Source: Pararhodobacter oceanensis (lineage in GTDB: Bacteria > Pseudomonadota > Alphaproteobacteria > Rhodobacterales > Rhodobacteraceae). From it: DNA of 64,000 bases. The DNA lies in the NCBI RefSeq assembly GCF_003076755.1, contig NZ_QDKM01000002.1:496001-560000 (forward strand), given 5' to 3'. Made by a program: the position numbers and the translations under genes. Positions 1 through 8,718 of this stretch are shown here, piece by piece. How positions within the stretch are numbered: position 1 is the first letter of the stretch; each line of letters opens with the position of its first letter. The notes beneath the pieces are model-generated. The model did not search any database. It was not told where the DNA came from and saw nothing but the letters and a program-made list of their open reading frames with translations.

Positions 1-254
1 GACAGGCCCAGCGCATCAATCCGCGAGCCGGGCAGGGTCAGGCAGATCAGCCCGCGCCCGTGGGTGGCCATGAAGTTGATCGCCTCGGGGGTCGCCATCT
101 GCGCGGGGATCACCAGATCGCCCTCGTTCTCGCGGTCCTCATGGTCCACAAGGATGAACATCCGGCCATTGCGCGCGTCGTCGATGATCTCTTCGATGCT
201 CGAGATCGCCTCACGCCAGTTTTCTTCCACCGGACCCGGCTTTTCGTATTCCAT
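1..254 (-). CDS. ribB: 3,4-dihydroxy-2-butanone-4-phosphate synthase, N-terminal part
   Basis: Converts ribulose 5-phosphate to formate and the four-carbon precursor of riboflavin. The first 84 codons are visible and the gene continues off the left edge. Residues 37-47 read [11 protein letters not shown], the acidic catalytic/Mg-binding loop of RibB, followed by the conserved THGRGLICL stretch at about 64-72. The start is set by an AGGAGTGGCGG ribosome site directly before the ATG. Whether a GTP cyclohydrolase II domain is fused at the C-terminus cannot be seen. Confidence 0.9.
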   Translation of the reverse strand, partial: MEYEKPGPVEENWREAISSIEEIIDDARNGRMFILVDHEDRENEGDLVIPAQMATPEAINFMATHGRGLICLTLPGSRIDALGL

Positions 255-396
255 CCGCCACTCCTGTCGCTCTGACGCGTCAAATAGCGCATGGGGGGCG
301 CGGGCGAAAGGGGCAGGCGTCGAATGCGTCGCGGCGAAACGCCGCTTAATCGGCGCTTAACCAGTGTGGTGCAACCTCAGGCGGTGCGCAAACGGG

Positions 397-1353
397 CTAA
401 ACCGGATTGGGCAGCGGCCTGCCCTGTTTATGCGCCAGAGCATTCGCCACGGCCATCAGCCCCATCTGGCTGCGCACTTCCAGCGCATTGGTGCCCAGAT
501 GCGGCAGCAGCACCGCGTTCTCGCAGGCAATCAGCCGTGCGGGCACCTCTGGCTCGAATTCATAGACATCCAGCCCCGCGCCGCCAATGCTGCGCGCCTC
601 CAGCGCCGCGATCAGCGCCGCTTCGTCAACAATATCCCCGCGCGCGATATTGATCAGCAGCGCATGGCTTTGCATCGCCGCCAGCGCCTCGGCATTGATC
701 ATATGATGCGTTTCCGGCGTGGCGGGCGCGGCAATCACCACGATATCCGAAGACGCCATCAGCGCGTGCAGATCCGTCATCCCTTGCGCCTCCGGCAGCT
801 CCGGCAAGTCGCGCTTGCTGCGGGTGACATAGCGGATCGCCATGCCGAAACCGAAATGCGCGCGTTTGGCAATCGCCTGCCCGATCCGCCCCATGCCGAC
901 AATGCCCAGCGTCTTGCCCGACATATGCAGCCCCAATAGCTGCGTCGGATGCCAGCCCTGCCAATCGCCCGCGCGTACCAGCCGCTCACCCTCGGCAGCC
1001 CGCCGAGCGGTCATCAGCATCAAGGTCAGCGCCAGATCCGCCGTGGCATCGGTCACCGCACCCGGCGTATTGCTCACCGCAACCCCCGCCGCCCGCGCCG
1101 CCGCCACGTCGATATGGTTATACCCGACGCCGAAATTCGCCAAGAGCTTGGCGCGCGGCGTGGGGCAGGCGGCAAAGACCTCCGCCTGAAACCGGTCGCC
1201 CAGCGTTGGCAGGATCACGTCAAACTCCCGCAGCGCCGCCAGCATTTCGTCATGGTCCATCGGCAGATTGCTGTCGCGCACGGTCACGTCAAATTCCGCC
1301 CGCGCCGCGTCGAGCACCGCGTCCGGCAGGGGCCGTGTGATTAGCAACCGCAT
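397..1353 (-). CDS. D-isomer-specific 2-hydroxyacid dehydrogenase (glyoxylate/hydroxypyruvate reductase-like)
   Basis: Cytosolic NAD(P)-dependent reductase of 2-oxoacids, probably glyoxylate or hydroxypyruvate. It has 318 residues, the usual family length. The Rossmann motif GIVGMGRIG lies near residues 150-158. The catalytic trio is visible as Arg in NIARGDIVDE, Glu in the following VYEFEPE segment and His in LLPHLG. The ATG used here overlaps the TGA of the upstream csaA gene (TGATG), so proC, csaA and this gene are probably co-transcribed and translationally coupled. A GTG two codons upstream is a less likely start. Substrate preference cannot be read from sequence. Confidence 0.88.
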   Translation of the reverse strand: MRLLITRPLPDAVLDAARAEFDVTVRDSNLPMDHDEMLAALREFDVILPTLGDRFQAEVFAACPTPRAKLLANFGVGYNHIDVAAARAAGVAVSNTPGAVTDATADLALTLMLMTARRAAEGERLVRAGDWQGWHPTQLLGLHMSGKTLGIVGMGRIGQAIAKRAHFGFGMAIRYVTRSKRDLPELPEAQGMTDLHALMASSDIVVIAAPATPETHHMINAEALAAMQSHALLINIARGDIVDEAALIAALEARSIGGAGLDVYEFEPEVPARLIACENAVLLPHLGTNALEVRSQMGLMAVANALAHKQGRPLPNPV

Positions 1354-1700
1354 CAGCACAGCCGCGCCCCATCGGGCGTCGCGCGCTCGGCTCCCGCCAG
1401 CACCACCGCGCCCGCCTCATTGTGCAGGCCAAGCACCAGCACCTCTGACATAAACGGCCCGATCTGGCGCGGCGGGAAATTCACCACCGCCAGCACCTGC
1501 CGCCCCAGCAACTCCTCGCGCCCATACAAATCAGTGATCTGCGCTGACGAGCGTTTCACCCCAATCTCCGGCCCGAAATCCACCGTCAGCTTCCACGCCG
1601 GTTTGCGCGCCTGCGGGAAGTCCTCGACCGCCGTCACCGTGCCGACGCGGATATCCACCTTCATGAAGTCATCAAAGGAAATCGTCTCAGTCACCGTCAT
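1353..1700 (-). CDS. csaA: CsaA-type tRNA-binding-domain protein
   Basis: A 115-residue single-domain protein of the CsaA/YgjH type, an OB-fold tRNA-binding domain related to the C-terminus of methionyl-tRNA synthetase. The motifs DFMKVDIRVGTV near the N-terminus, then KLTVDFG, and VVNFPPRQIGPFMSEVLVLG in the second half are characteristic. CsaA homologues have been described as export-related chaperones; the role here is inferred only from family. It overlaps the stop codon of proC by 4 bp (ATGA) and its own stop overlaps the next gene, so it sits in the middle of a three-gene operon. Confidence 0.88.
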   Translation of the reverse strand: MTVTETISFDDFMKVDIRVGTVTAVEDFPQARKPAWKLTVDFGPEIGVKRSSAQITDLYGREELLGRQVLAVVNFPPRQIGPFMSEVLVLGLHNEAGAVVLAGAERATPDGARLC

Positions 1701-2509
1701 TGCCCCAACTCCCGCGACCGATCCGCCGCCGCCTGCACCGCACGGCTCAACAGCGCCGGAAACCCGCTGTCTTCATCCATCAGCACCGCCAGCGCCGCCG
1801 CCGTGGTGCCATTGGGCGAGGTCACATTGACTCGCAACTGCCCCGGCGCCTCGTCGGCCCCTTCGGCCAGCGCACCAGCCCCCGCCACCGTCGCCCGCGC
1901 CAGTTGCAGCGCCAGATCCTCGGATAACCCTTGCGCCTCACCCGCCGCCGCCAGCGTTTCGATCAGGTGGAACACATAGGCCGGACCCGAGCCCGAGACC
2001 GCCGTCACCGCATCCATCTGCGCCTCATCCTCCAGCATCACCGTCTGGCCGACCGCGCCCATCAACACCCGTGCCAGCTCCAAAGCGTCCGCCGGTACAT
2101 GCGCGTTGCCGATCAGCGCGGTGATCCCGCGGCCCACTGCGGCGGGGGTGTTCGGCATTGCCCGCACCACCGGCGTGCCCGCGCCCAAAGCGCCCTCGAT
2201 TGTCGCCAAGGAGGTCCCCGCTGCGACCGAGACAAACACCGTGCCGCCGCCACCCAACGCCTGCAACGCGGGCAGCGCCTCGCCCATCATCTGGGGTTTC
2301 ACCGCCAGCAGCGCCATCGCCGGTGTCTCGGGCATGCCTTGGTTGATCTTGACGCCGGTGGATTTCAGCCAGTCCGAGGGCATCGGATCGAGCACATAGA
2401 CCGACGCCGGCGCGACCCCGTTCTTCAGCCAGCCCTCGAGCAGCGCAGACCCCATCTTGCCGCAGCCCAGCAGCACCAGACCGCCCGCGTTCAAATCACT
2501 CAAATCCAT
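1697..2509 (-). CDS. proC: Pyrroline-5-carboxylate reductase
   Basis: Last step of proline synthesis: NAD(P)H-dependent reduction of 1-pyrroline-5-carboxylate. It has 270 residues. The N-terminal nucleotide-binding motif LLGCGKMGSALL is near residues 12-24, the conserved RAMPNTPAAVG follows mid-protein, and the C-terminal signature region contains SGSGPAYVF. The chosen ATG starts MDLSDLNAGG just before the Rossmann motif and has a GGGGG ribosome site. An upstream in-frame extension of 18 codons overlaps the YbjN gene and is rejected. Confidence 0.93.
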   Translation of the reverse strand: MDLSDLNAGGLVLLGCGKMGSALLEGWLKNGVAPASVYVLDPMPSDWLKSTGVKINQGMPETPAMALLAVKPQMMGEALPALQALGGGGTVFVSVAAGTSLATIEGALGAGTPVVRAMPNTPAAVGRGITALIGNAHVPADALELARVLMGAVGQTVMLEDEAQMDAVTAVSGSGPAYVFHLIETLAAAGEAQGLSEDLALQLARATVAGAGALAEGADEAPGQLRVNVTSPNGTTAAALAVLMDEDSGFPALLSRAVQAAADRSRELGQ

Positions 2510-2537
2510 GGTAAACCCCCGTAATTTCGGGGGCAGG

Positions 2538-3041
2538 TTAGGCGCGCCCGTAGGCCTGTGCAATGGCGAGTTTCAACGCATCCTCGGGCGCACGATCCGC
2601 CCAGGCGACGAGTTGAAACGCCGGATAGAACCGCTCACAGGCGGCCACTGCAGTCTGGATCATCTGGTCGATCTGCTCGGGCGCGGCGATCTGCCCGCCG
2701 GACAGCAACAGCCCGTAGCGCCAGACCATCAGCCCCTGCGCCGCCCAATAGGTAAAGCCACCCGACCAGACCATATCATTGGTCAGATTGAGCGCCTCAT
2801 AAAGCTCGGCCATCCGCGCTTCGGGCGGCTCCATCTCGAAGGTGCAAATCAGCCGCAGAGTCTGATCGGGGCTGGACCATGCCAGCGTCAGCGCGTATCC
2901 GCGCCATTGGCCCTCAACGGCCATCGCGATCTGATCATCCCCGACGCGGTCGAATTCCCACGCGTGATGGTGGGCCAGCGTCTCGACAATGTCGATCGGG
3001 TGGATATCGTCGCTCAGGGTATAGTCCGCGGACAGGGGCAT
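2538..3041 (-). CDS. YbjN-domain protein
   Basis: A 167-residue protein matching the YbjN family (an all-in-one chaperone-like fold related to type III secretion chaperones). It starts with DDIHPIDIVETLAHHHAWEFDR and carries the family pattern of short strands followed by ALNLTNDMVWSGGF. YbjN proteins are linked to stress tolerance and motility in enterics; the function in alphaproteobacteria is not established. It lies 28 bp upstream of proC on the same strand, so it may head that operon. Confidence 0.8.
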   Translation of the reverse strand: MPLSADYTLSDDIHPIDIVETLAHHHAWEFDRVGDDQIAMAVEGQWRGYALTLAWSSPDQTLRLICTFEMEPPEARMAELYEALNLTNDMVWSGGFTYWAAQGLMVWRYGLLLSGGQIAAPEQIDQMIQTAVAACERFYPAFQLVAWADRAPEDALKLAIAQAYGRA

Positions 3042-3356
3042 GTCCTGACCTTCTCTGATCTAGCCTCAACAATCGCCGCCCCCACTATACATTGCGGGGT
3101 TCAGCAAGGTGCGGCGGTGTCTCGTTACCGCTCTTACTAGATATGGTGGGCCAAAACCGAAAGCCTGTAAAGGAAATTTTCTTGTGGATAAGGTGTTTGC
3201 GGCGCTTTGCCGGTGCATTTCACCCGCATTTTGGCGCAGGCGGGCGGGGTTCCGCCGGTCGCGCCGCTCAATCCTAGCGTGTTCGGGGCTGCGGCGATAT
3301 CACCCGTGGCGGCGCATGGGGCGGATTTGCTATACTCGCGCTCTCAGGAGGTAATT
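3042..3356. other. Intergenic region between divergent genes, with a promoter for the membrane protein
   Basis: This 315-bp divergent spacer holds no convincing gene. A TATACT hexamer at 3331-3336 is a plausible -10 element for the plus-strand membrane protein, about 10 bp before its AGGAGG ribosome site, implying a very short leader. The promoter of the YbjN gene must lie near 3050-3100, but I see no clear element there. Confidence 0.4.
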
Positions 3357-3794
3357 ATGGACGAGAAGATCACCGAGCAGATCCCCACACGCGCGCCCTA
3401 TCACAGCGGCGAGGCGCATGCCGATTCGGAGCGCCCGCGCTTTGGCCTGCCGCGTCTGGTGCGGGTGTATTTCACCCAGATCGCCATCGGTTTCGGCCTC
3501 TCGGCGGCGTTTGTCGGCCTGCTGCTGGGGTTTGACGTGGCCAATCTGCGCTCGCTGATGCTGTCCACCCAAGGCGGCGCCATCGCGGGGTTTTTGCTGT
3601 TTTTCTTTAACGGGCTGGTCTTTGCCGGTGTGCAATTTGCTATCACCATCATGCGCATGGCCGAACCAACAGACAGGCCTCCGCACAGCGGCCTCAAGGC
3701 TTGGACGTTGTCACAGCGCGCGCAGAAGATCGCGATTCCGGTGCCAGTCAAAGAGCCGCATCAACCCTCCGCACAAGCCGACAAAAACCGTTAA
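3357..3794 (+). CDS. Small two-helix membrane protein, function unknown
   Basis: A 145-residue protein I do not recognise beyond its topology. After a polar N-terminus (about 33 residues) there are two strongly hydrophobic segments, roughly residues 37-58 and 72-94, separated by a short polar loop, followed by a basic, proline-containing tail of about 45 residues. The arrangement predicts a hairpin in the inner membrane with a soluble tail. The ATG is fixed by a perfect AGGAGG six bases upstream; a longer in-frame reading lacks such a site. A candidate structured RNA begins immediately downstream. Confidence 0.75.
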   Translation: MDEKITEQIPTRAPYHSGEAHADSERPRFGLPRLVRVYFTQIAIGFGLSAAFVGLLLGFDVANLRSLMLSTQGGAIAGFLLFFFNGLVFAGVQFAITIMRMAEPTDRPPHSGLKAWTLSQRAQKIAIPVPVKEPHQPSAQADKNR

Positions 3795-3809
3795 AAGCTG
3801 GGATAAGGT

Positions 3810-3999
3810 GGCGGGCCCGCAGCGACCGTATCGGGCGTAAATTTCCCGAGAGCCTGACTATATCAGGTGGGCGCCAGATGCTAAGGCCAGGACCAGAGCA
3901 GAGCCAGCTCCCTCGGAAATGCTTATCGGCCACTGGAAAAGTGCCGTCCTCGGGAAGAGCAGAACCCGCCAAGAGGAAATCTAGGCCCGCAGGGGCGGG
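3810..3999 (+). ncRNA. Candidate structured RNA with terminator-like hairpin (unassigned; 6S-like?)
   Basis: The spacer between two plus-strand genes contains nested complementary segments. GGCGGG at 3810-3815 pairs with CCCGCC at 3965-3970, and TTCCCGAG at 3843-3850 pairs with CTCGGGAA at 3949-3956. Inside are hairpins CCTGA/TCAGG (3853-3867), GAGC/GCTC (about 3896-3910) and GGC.ACT/AGT.GCC (about 3928-3945). A CCCGC/GCGGG hairpin with GTTTC follows at 3986-4003 as a possible terminator. No reading frame is credible. The size and single rod with side hairpins recall 6S RNA, but I cannot assign a family. Strand is inferred from the terminator. Confidence 0.35.
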
Positions 4000-4132
4000 G
4001 TTTCAAGGGGCGAGGGCGGCGGCAAGTGCAGAATTGCCGCGATATGCCAGTCGCGCCATCGGCAGATTGATCGCCTGAAATTTTTACCCGCCAAAGCCTC
4101 GAATCCCGCGCCCGATCCGCTAGATTGGGGCG

Positions 4133-4567
4133 ATGGATGAGCCAATTTTGCAACCCGGCCAGCGACTGGCGCGCGGTGTCTGTCGCCTGCTGCGAAGTCA
4201 TAATTTCGCCACCCTCGATGAGGTGACGCCGCGCCCCGGTCTGCGCGTCGATGTCATGGCTTTGGGCGCCAAGGGCGAGATCTGGGTGGTGGAATGCAAA
4301 TCCAGCCGCGCCGATTACACCTCGGACCGCAAATGGGAGGGGTATCTGGAATGGTGCGACCGGTTTTTCTGGGCGGTGCCGCCGGAGTTCCCCACCGAGA
4401 TCCTGCCGCCAGACCACGGGTTGATTGTGGCCGATGATTTCTTTGGCGAGATCGTCACCATGGCGCCCGCCCATCCGCTGACCGGCCCGCGGCGCAAGGC
4501 GGTGACGCTGAAATTCGCCCGAATGGCGGCGCTGCGCCATCACGCCCTGCGCGACCCGCGCCCCTGA
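4133..4567 (+). CDS. mmcB: MmcB-family DNA repair protein
   Basis: A 144-residue PD-(D/E)XK-fold protein of the MmcB family, known in Caulobacter as an SOS/mitomycin-C-response repair protein. The core is RVDVMALGAKGEIWVVECKSSRADY at residues 39-63: Asp, then E-x-K, form the nuclease-like active site. The following SDRKWEGYLEWCDRFFWAVP segment is highly typical. No SOS box was recognised upstream. The ATG follows a weak GGGGCG ribosome site. Confidence 0.85.
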   Translation: MDEPILQPGQRLARGVCRLLRSHNFATLDEVTPRPGLRVDVMALGAKGEIWVVECKSSRADYTSDRKWEGYLEWCDRFFWAVPPEFPTEILPPDHGLIVADDFFGEIVTMAPAHPLTGPRRKAVTLKFARMAALRHHALRDPRP

Positions 4568-4629
4568 CACGCGGCGATCTGCACCCCTAACAGTCCGCGC
4601 CCGCGCCCTAAGCCCGACCCTAAACGCAA

Positions 4630-4658
4630 TGCGCCCCGCGATCACTCGGCGGGGCGCA
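4630..4658 (-). terminator. Hairpin downstream of cytochrome c gene
   Basis: A 10-bp perfect stem, TGCGCCCCGC paired with GCGGGGCGCA, lies 32 bp beyond the cytochrome stop in the convergent spacer with mmcB. On the minus strand it is followed by TTGCGTTTA, only a moderate T-tract. Confidence 0.5.
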
Positions 4659-4690
4659 ATACGTGAAGCGTTGAGACCTCAGCGCAAACC

Positions 4691-5173
4691 TTAGTCGGTC
4701 GCGGCGTCCTCGGCGGCGTCGTCCCCGGCAGCGGCGTCGTCTTCAACCGCAGGCGAGACGCTTTCCAGATAGGCCCACATATCCTCGGCGCCGCGGCGCA
4801 TGCGGTAGGTCATCGCCGAACGCACCGAATCATCACCCAGATGGTGGCGCAGGAAGGCGGTCGGATCGGTGACATATTCAACGAACAGCTCTTCATTCCA
4901 GACCGCGCCGGTTTCGGCATAGGCCAGCAGCGGGTCGGAATAGCCGAAATCGGGGTCAGCCGAGGCCACAGCCGCGCCCGGAATCCCGTAGAGATTCGGC
5001 GCCGAACGTCCGCCGCGCTGGATCTGGTTGCCTTCGTCATCGGTCAGCGCGTGGCAGCTGCGGCAACCGCGCCATTCCCGCTCACCCGCGGCCGGATCAC
5101 CGGCGAAAGCTGCGGTTCCCGAAAGCCCCATGGTCAGGGCGGCGAGTGTGGAGAGTGCGGCGTTTTTCAACAT
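4691..5173 (-). CDS. cycA: Cytochrome c of the c550/c2 type
   Basis: A periplasmic class I cytochrome c of 160 residues with a signal peptide (first 24 residues, ending TAAFA-GD). Haem is bound by CRSCH at residues 37-41 and probably by the Met of MTYRM as sixth ligand. The order GxREW..C..CH, APNLYG, GYSDPLLAYAE, EELFVEYVTDP and the acidic Asp/Ala-rich tail closely follow Paracoccus cytochrome c550, which shuttles electrons between complex III and oxidases. I chose the ATG before MLKNAALS because AGGAAAAG precedes it; a 14-residue upstream extension would spoil the signal peptide. Confidence 0.87.
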   Translation of the reverse strand: MLKNAALSTLAALTMGLSGTAAFAGDPAAGEREWRGCRSCHALTDDEGNQIQRGGRSAPNLYGIPGAAVASADPDFGYSDPLLAYAETGAVWNEELFVEYVTDPTAFLRHHLGDDSVRSAMTYRMRRGAEDMWAYLESVSPAVEDDAAAGDDAAEDAATD

Positions 5174-5354
5174 GATGGCTCTTTTCCTGTTGTGGTTGGC
5201 GCGAGGCTTCCTCACCCCGCCGGATGGCTAGTCACGAAGTATCTAGTCATGAAGCATAGGCTATCAGCTCAGCGGCTTCTAGGGAATTGCAGCGAATTGT
5301 CACAGCCCTGTCAAGGGCCGGAGCTGGCGCGGAGCGGGTCCAGTCACCGGCCGA

Positions 5355-6221
5355 TCACGGCTTGAGCCGAAACCCGCGCTTGAGCCAGATCCAGGACAGC
5401 GCGCAGAGCGCCAGCGCGATCAACGAGGTCACCGCCAGCCCCATCAGCGGGTCGGAATCTGAGCGCCCCAGATAGCCGTGGCGGGCGCCGTCGATCAGAT
5501 AGAAGATCGGATTGACCGTGGAGATCGTGCGCATCAACGGGGGCAGGGCCTCCATCGTGTAGAAAGTGCCCGACAAAAACGACAGCGGCGTGACGACGAA
5601 ATTGGTGATCGCGGCGATCTGGTCGAATTTATTCGCCAGGATCCCCGCCACAATGCCCAAAGCCGCCATCAGGACCGAGCCGACCAGCGTCACCAACAAA
5701 AGCCACAAAGGGTTCACCGGCCAGAGCCCCAGCGCCAATCCGGTGCCGATGACGATCACCACCGCGACCAGCAACCCGCGCGCGACACCACCGGCGATAT
5801 AGCCCGCAACCAGTTCGGCGGGCGACAGGGGCGGCATCAGCGTGTCGACGATATTGCCCATCACCTTGGCCCCGACCAAAGAACTGGCGGTGTTGGAAAA
5901 CGCGTTCTGGATCACCGACATCATCAGGATACCGGGCGCCAGAAACGCCACAAAGGGCACGCCCATCACCGGCCCGCGGGTGGCCCCCAAAGCCAGTGAG
6001 AACACCGCCAGAAACAGACCGGCAGTGACCAAAGGTGCGGCGATGGTCTGCTGCCAGACCGCCAGAAACCGCCGCGTCTCGCGGGCCGCGAGCGTATAGA
6101 GGCCCAGCCAGTTGATCCGCCCGAACCGGCGCGCCCCCATCGCTTGCGGGCGGGTGCCGGAAATCGGGCCGGAACTGGCGCCCAATTCAGGGGTGGACGA
6201 GGGGGAAGCTGGCGCGTTCAT
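5355..6221 (-). CDS. ABC-2 type transporter permease
   Basis: Inner-membrane permease of an ABC-2 exporter (polysaccharide or drug export class), 288 residues with about six hydrophobic helices after a polar N-terminal 45 residues. The segment FLSGTFYTMEALPPLMRTISTVNPIFYLIDGAR is the ABC2_membrane signature. The start is the ATG before NAPASP, 9 bases after AAGGAG; the same frame stays open a further 239 codons upstream but that part is a shadow of gcrA. No ATPase partner is adjacent, so it presumably works with a distant subunit. Confidence 0.85.
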   Translation of the reverse strand: MNAPASPSSTPELGASSGPISGTRPQAMGARRFGRINWLGLYTLAARETRRFLAVWQQTIAAPLVTAGLFLAVFSLALGATRGPVMGVPFVAFLAPGILMMSVIQNAFSNTASSLVGAKVMGNIVDTLMPPLSPAELVAGYIAGGVARGLLVAVVIVIGTGLALGLWPVNPLWLLLVTLVGSVLMAALGIVAGILANKFDQIAAITNFVVTPLSFLSGTFYTMEALPPLMRTISTVNPIFYLIDGARHGYLGRSDSDPLMGLAVTSLIALALCALSWIWLKRGFRLKP

Positions 6222-6348
6222 ATCAGGGATCTCCTTGCTGGGCATTGCCTTCGCAGCGGGCCGCTTGTATCTCAGCATGTCCCCGATAGAATAGGGGGGA
6301 AATGATTTCAGGGGTGCATATGCGCCCCATTCTTGCGGAGCACAACGC

Positions 6349-7008
6349 ATGTCTTGGACCGATGACCGGGTCGAATTGCTAAAGAAAATGTGGGCGGATG
6401 GCAAATCTGCCTCGCAGATTGCCAAGGAATTGGGATCTGTCACGCGCAACGCCGTGATCGGCAAGGTGCACCGGCTGGGTCTGTCCAGCCGCACCGCCGA
6501 TGCCGCTGGCGCCGCGCCCAAAGCCAAACCGGCGGTGGCCGAACCACCTGCGGCCAGTCCCGAGTCGGCGGCGCCCGCGGCGAAAGCCGCCCCTGCGGCG
6601 CCGGCGAAACCCAAGCCCGAGCCGGTGACACCGCCCGCGGCAGAGGCCACGCCCGAGCCCGAGGCGCAGGCCACGCCCGCCCCCGCGCCGGTGCCCGATC
6701 CGCCACGTCCGGTGATCATCACCGGTCGCCGTCCGGTGGTGCCCGCGGGCCAGCCGCTGCCGCCGCAACCCTCGGCCAACGAGATCTCGCCCGAGGCGCT
6801 GGCCAATGTGCGCGAAGTCGAGAAAACCGCGAAGAAGCTGCATTTGATGGAGCTGACCGAACGCACCTGTAAATGGCCGATTGGCGACCCTGCGACCGAA
6901 GAATTCTGGTTCTGCGGTCTGCCCTCGGTGGCCGGCAAACCCTATTGCGAGGCGCATGTCTCGGTGGCCTTCCAGCCGATGCAAAGCCGCCGCGACCGCC
7001 GCCGGTAA
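6349..7008 (+). CDS. gcrA: GcrA cell-cycle regulator
   Basis: Global cell-cycle transcription factor that interacts with sigma70-RNA polymerase and with GANTC sites methylated by CcrM. The 219 residues begin with MSWTDDRVELLKKMWADG and SASQIAKELG..TRNAVIGKVHRLGL (1-45), the DNA-binding helix-turn-helix. An Ala/Pro-rich linker covers about 50-135. The conserved C-terminal region around 170-210 contains TCKWPIGDP, FCG and PYCEAH, with paired Cys residues. It is convergent with gpt and separated from it by a repeat element and a bidirectional terminator. Confidence 0.94.
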   Translation: MSWTDDRVELLKKMWADGKSASQIAKELGSVTRNAVIGKVHRLGLSSRTADAAGAAPKAKPAVAEPPAASPESAAPAAKAAPAAPAKPKPEPVTPPAAEATPEPEAQATPAPAPVPDPPRPVIITGRRPVVPAGQPLPPQPSANEISPEALANVREVEKTAKKLHLMELTERTCKWPIGDPATEEFWFCGLPSVAGKPYCEAHVSVAFQPMQSRRDRRR

Positions 7009-7081
7009 ACCAAAGCCGCGCGCTTGGCGGCGCGCGGGGTGTTCAAACGGATTTTCAGGAAACCTGAAAAAAGCCTATGGT

Positions 7082-7193
7082 AAGGGGCGCTTGCGCGCCG
7101 TGGCGGGGCGCTGCCCCGCTGGCCTGCGGCCAGTCGCCCCCGATTGCTGCGCAATCCGCGCCGACACCCCGGGATATTTCAGGCATAAAGATG
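7082..7193 (+). repeat. Dispersed intergenic repeat, copy 1 (GATATTT...AAAGATG type)
   Basis: Downstream of gcrA, a run of GC-rich small hairpins (GCGCTTGCGCGC, GGCGGGGCGCTGCCCCGC, TGGCCTGCGGCCA, GATTGCTGCGCAATC) ends in CCCCGGGATATTTCAGGCATAAAGATG. The same end motif and hairpin-rich body recur downstream of two other plus-strand genes in this window. Confidence 0.7.
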
Positions 7194-7205
7194 GGCAATA
7201 AGAAA

Positions 7206-7234
7206 GGGGCGGTGGCGCATCTGGCCACCGCCCC
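7206..7234. terminator. Bidirectional terminator between gcrA and gpt
   Basis: An 11-bp perfect stem, GGGGCGGTGGC with GCCACCGCCCC, is flanked by AAA on the left and TTT on the right, so it can act for both convergent genes. Confidence 0.75.
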
Positions 7235-7263
7235 TTTGCTTTGGGCATTGGTTGCGGAAAGGG

Positions 7264-7782
7264 TTAATCCTTGCCGCGGAACGGCTCGACATATTGCAGC
7301 GCCATATCCCAGGGAAAGAAAATCCAGGTGTCCTGGCTGACGCCGGTGATGAAAGTATGCGCCTGTTTCTCGCCCTCGGGTTTGGCGTAGACACAGGCGA
7401 AATGCGCGTTCGGATAGAGGCTGCGCACCAGTTCCAGCGTCTTGCCGGTATCGACCAGATCATCGACCACCAGAATGCCGGTGCCATCGCCCATCATCTC
7501 GGCGTCGGGGGATTTGAGCACCGTTGCCTCGCGGCGCTGGTCGGCCTTGCCGCCGCCCGAGTGATAGGATTTGACGCTGATCGTATCGACGGTGCGGATG
7601 TCCAATTCGCGCGCCACGATCATCGCCGGTGCCAGACCGCCGCGGGTGATCGCCACCACCGCGCGCCAGTTGCCATCATCGGGCCCATGCCCTTGCAGCC
7701 GCCAGGCCAGGGCGCGGGCGTCGCGGTGGAGTTGATCCCAGCTGACGTGGAAACCTTTTTCATAGGGCAGGCGATCGGACAT
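7264..7782 (-). CDS. gpt: Xanthine(-guanine) phosphoribosyltransferase
   Basis: Purine salvage enzyme that transfers phosphoribose from PRPP to xanthine/guanine. It has 172 residues. The PRPP-binding signature [14 protein letters not shown] lies near 103-116 and the loop [10 protein letters not shown] near 43-52. The C-terminal FFPWD is typical of XGPRTs. The ATG follows AAGGAGTAACCCCG. The stop of fabI is only 5 bp upstream, so gpt is probably the second gene of a fabI-gpt operon. Confidence 0.9.
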   Translation of the reverse strand: MSDRLPYEKGFHVSWDQLHRDARALAWRLQGHGPDDGNWRAVVAITRGGLAPAMIVARELDIRTVDTISVKSYHSGGGKADQRREATVLKSPDAEMMGDGTGILVVDDLVDTGKTLELVRSLYPNAHFACVYAKPEGEKQAHTFITGVSQDTWIFFPWDMALQYVEPFRGKD

Positions 7783-7787
7783 CGGGG

Positions 7788-8618
7788 TTACTCCTTGGGG
7801 GCGGGTTGATGGGTCTGGGTGGCAATATCGGGCGCATCGACCGCCTTCATGCCGACCACATGATAGCCCGCATCGACATGCAGGTTTTCGCCGGTGGTGC
7901 CGCTGCCCAGATCGGAGAGCAGGTAAACCGCCGCCTTGCCGACCTCTTCCTGTGTGACATTGCGCCGCAGCGGCGAGTTCAGCTCGTTCCACTTCATGAT
8001 ATAGCGGAAATCGCCGATACCGCTGGCCGCCAGCGTCTTGATCGGCCCCGCCGAGATCGCATTGACGCGGATGCCGTCCTTGCCCAGATCCTCGGCGATA
8101 TACTTCACCGAGGCCTCAAGCGCGGCCTTGGCCACGCCCATCACATTGTAATGGGGCATCACCTGTTCGGCGCCGTAATAGGTCATCGTCAGCAGGCTGC
8201 CACCCTCGGGCATCATCGCCGCCGCGCGCTGGCAGATCGCGGTGAAGGAATAGACCGAGATATCCATCGTCTTGATGAAATTCGCATGCGAGGTATCGAC
8301 ATAACGTCCGCGCAGCTCGTTCTTGTCGGAAAACCCGATCGCATGGACGACAAAATCAATCGTCCCCCATTCCGCCTTCAGCCCCTCGAACAGCGCATCG
8401 ACCGAACCCATATCGGCGACATCGCATTCAAACAGCCGCGGCGTGCCCAGCCGTTCGGCCAGCGGCCCCACGCGCTTTTTCAGCGCCTCGCCCTGATAGC
8501 TGAACGCCAGTTCGGCGCCATGTTCGGCAAGCGCCTGGGCAATACCCCAAGCGATGGATTTGTCGTTGGCAAGGCCCATAATAAGGCCCCGTTTGCCCTC
8601 CATTAGTGCTGCTGGCAT
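7788..8618 (-). CDS. fabI: Enoyl-[acyl-carrier-protein] reductase I
   Basis: NADH-dependent enoyl-ACP reductase, the last step of each fatty-acid elongation cycle and the triclosan target. It has 276 residues. The N-terminal [13 protein letters not shown] motif (residues 15-27) binds NADH, and the catalytic Tyr-x6-Lys is YNVMGVAK. It is 5 bp upstream of gpt on the same strand. The start is the ATG before PAALMEGKR; the longer in-frame reading has no support. Its promoter lies in a divergent spacer shared with pdxH. Confidence 0.94.
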   Translation of the reverse strand: MPAALMEGKRGLIMGLANDKSIAWGIAQALAEHGAELAFSYQGEALKKRVGPLAERLGTPRLFECDVADMGSVDALFEGLKAEWGTIDFVVHAIGFSDKNELRGRYVDTSHANFIKTMDISVYSFTAICQRAAAMMPEGGSLLTMTYYGAEQVMPHYNVMGVAKAALEASVKYIAEDLGKDGIRVNAISAGPIKTLAASGIGDFRYIMKWNELNSPLRRNVTQEEVGKAAVYLLSDLGSGTTGENLHVDAGYHVVGMKAVDAPDIATQTHQPAPKE

Positions 8619-8718
8619 CGCGGTCTCCGATCTCGGTAAAAACTCTTGATCAGCATTATGGCAAAGCCCCAGTTTCATCAAGGGTTGGCGACTTGCGCCG
8701 CGCCCGATAAAGCGCAGA

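Noticed and set aside
3926-3945. Cobalamin-riboswitch-like GCCACTG in the candidate RNA
   Set aside because: Only this short motif matches. The B12 box and the order of the other conserved elements are absent, and the downstream mmcB gene does not fit cobalamin control.
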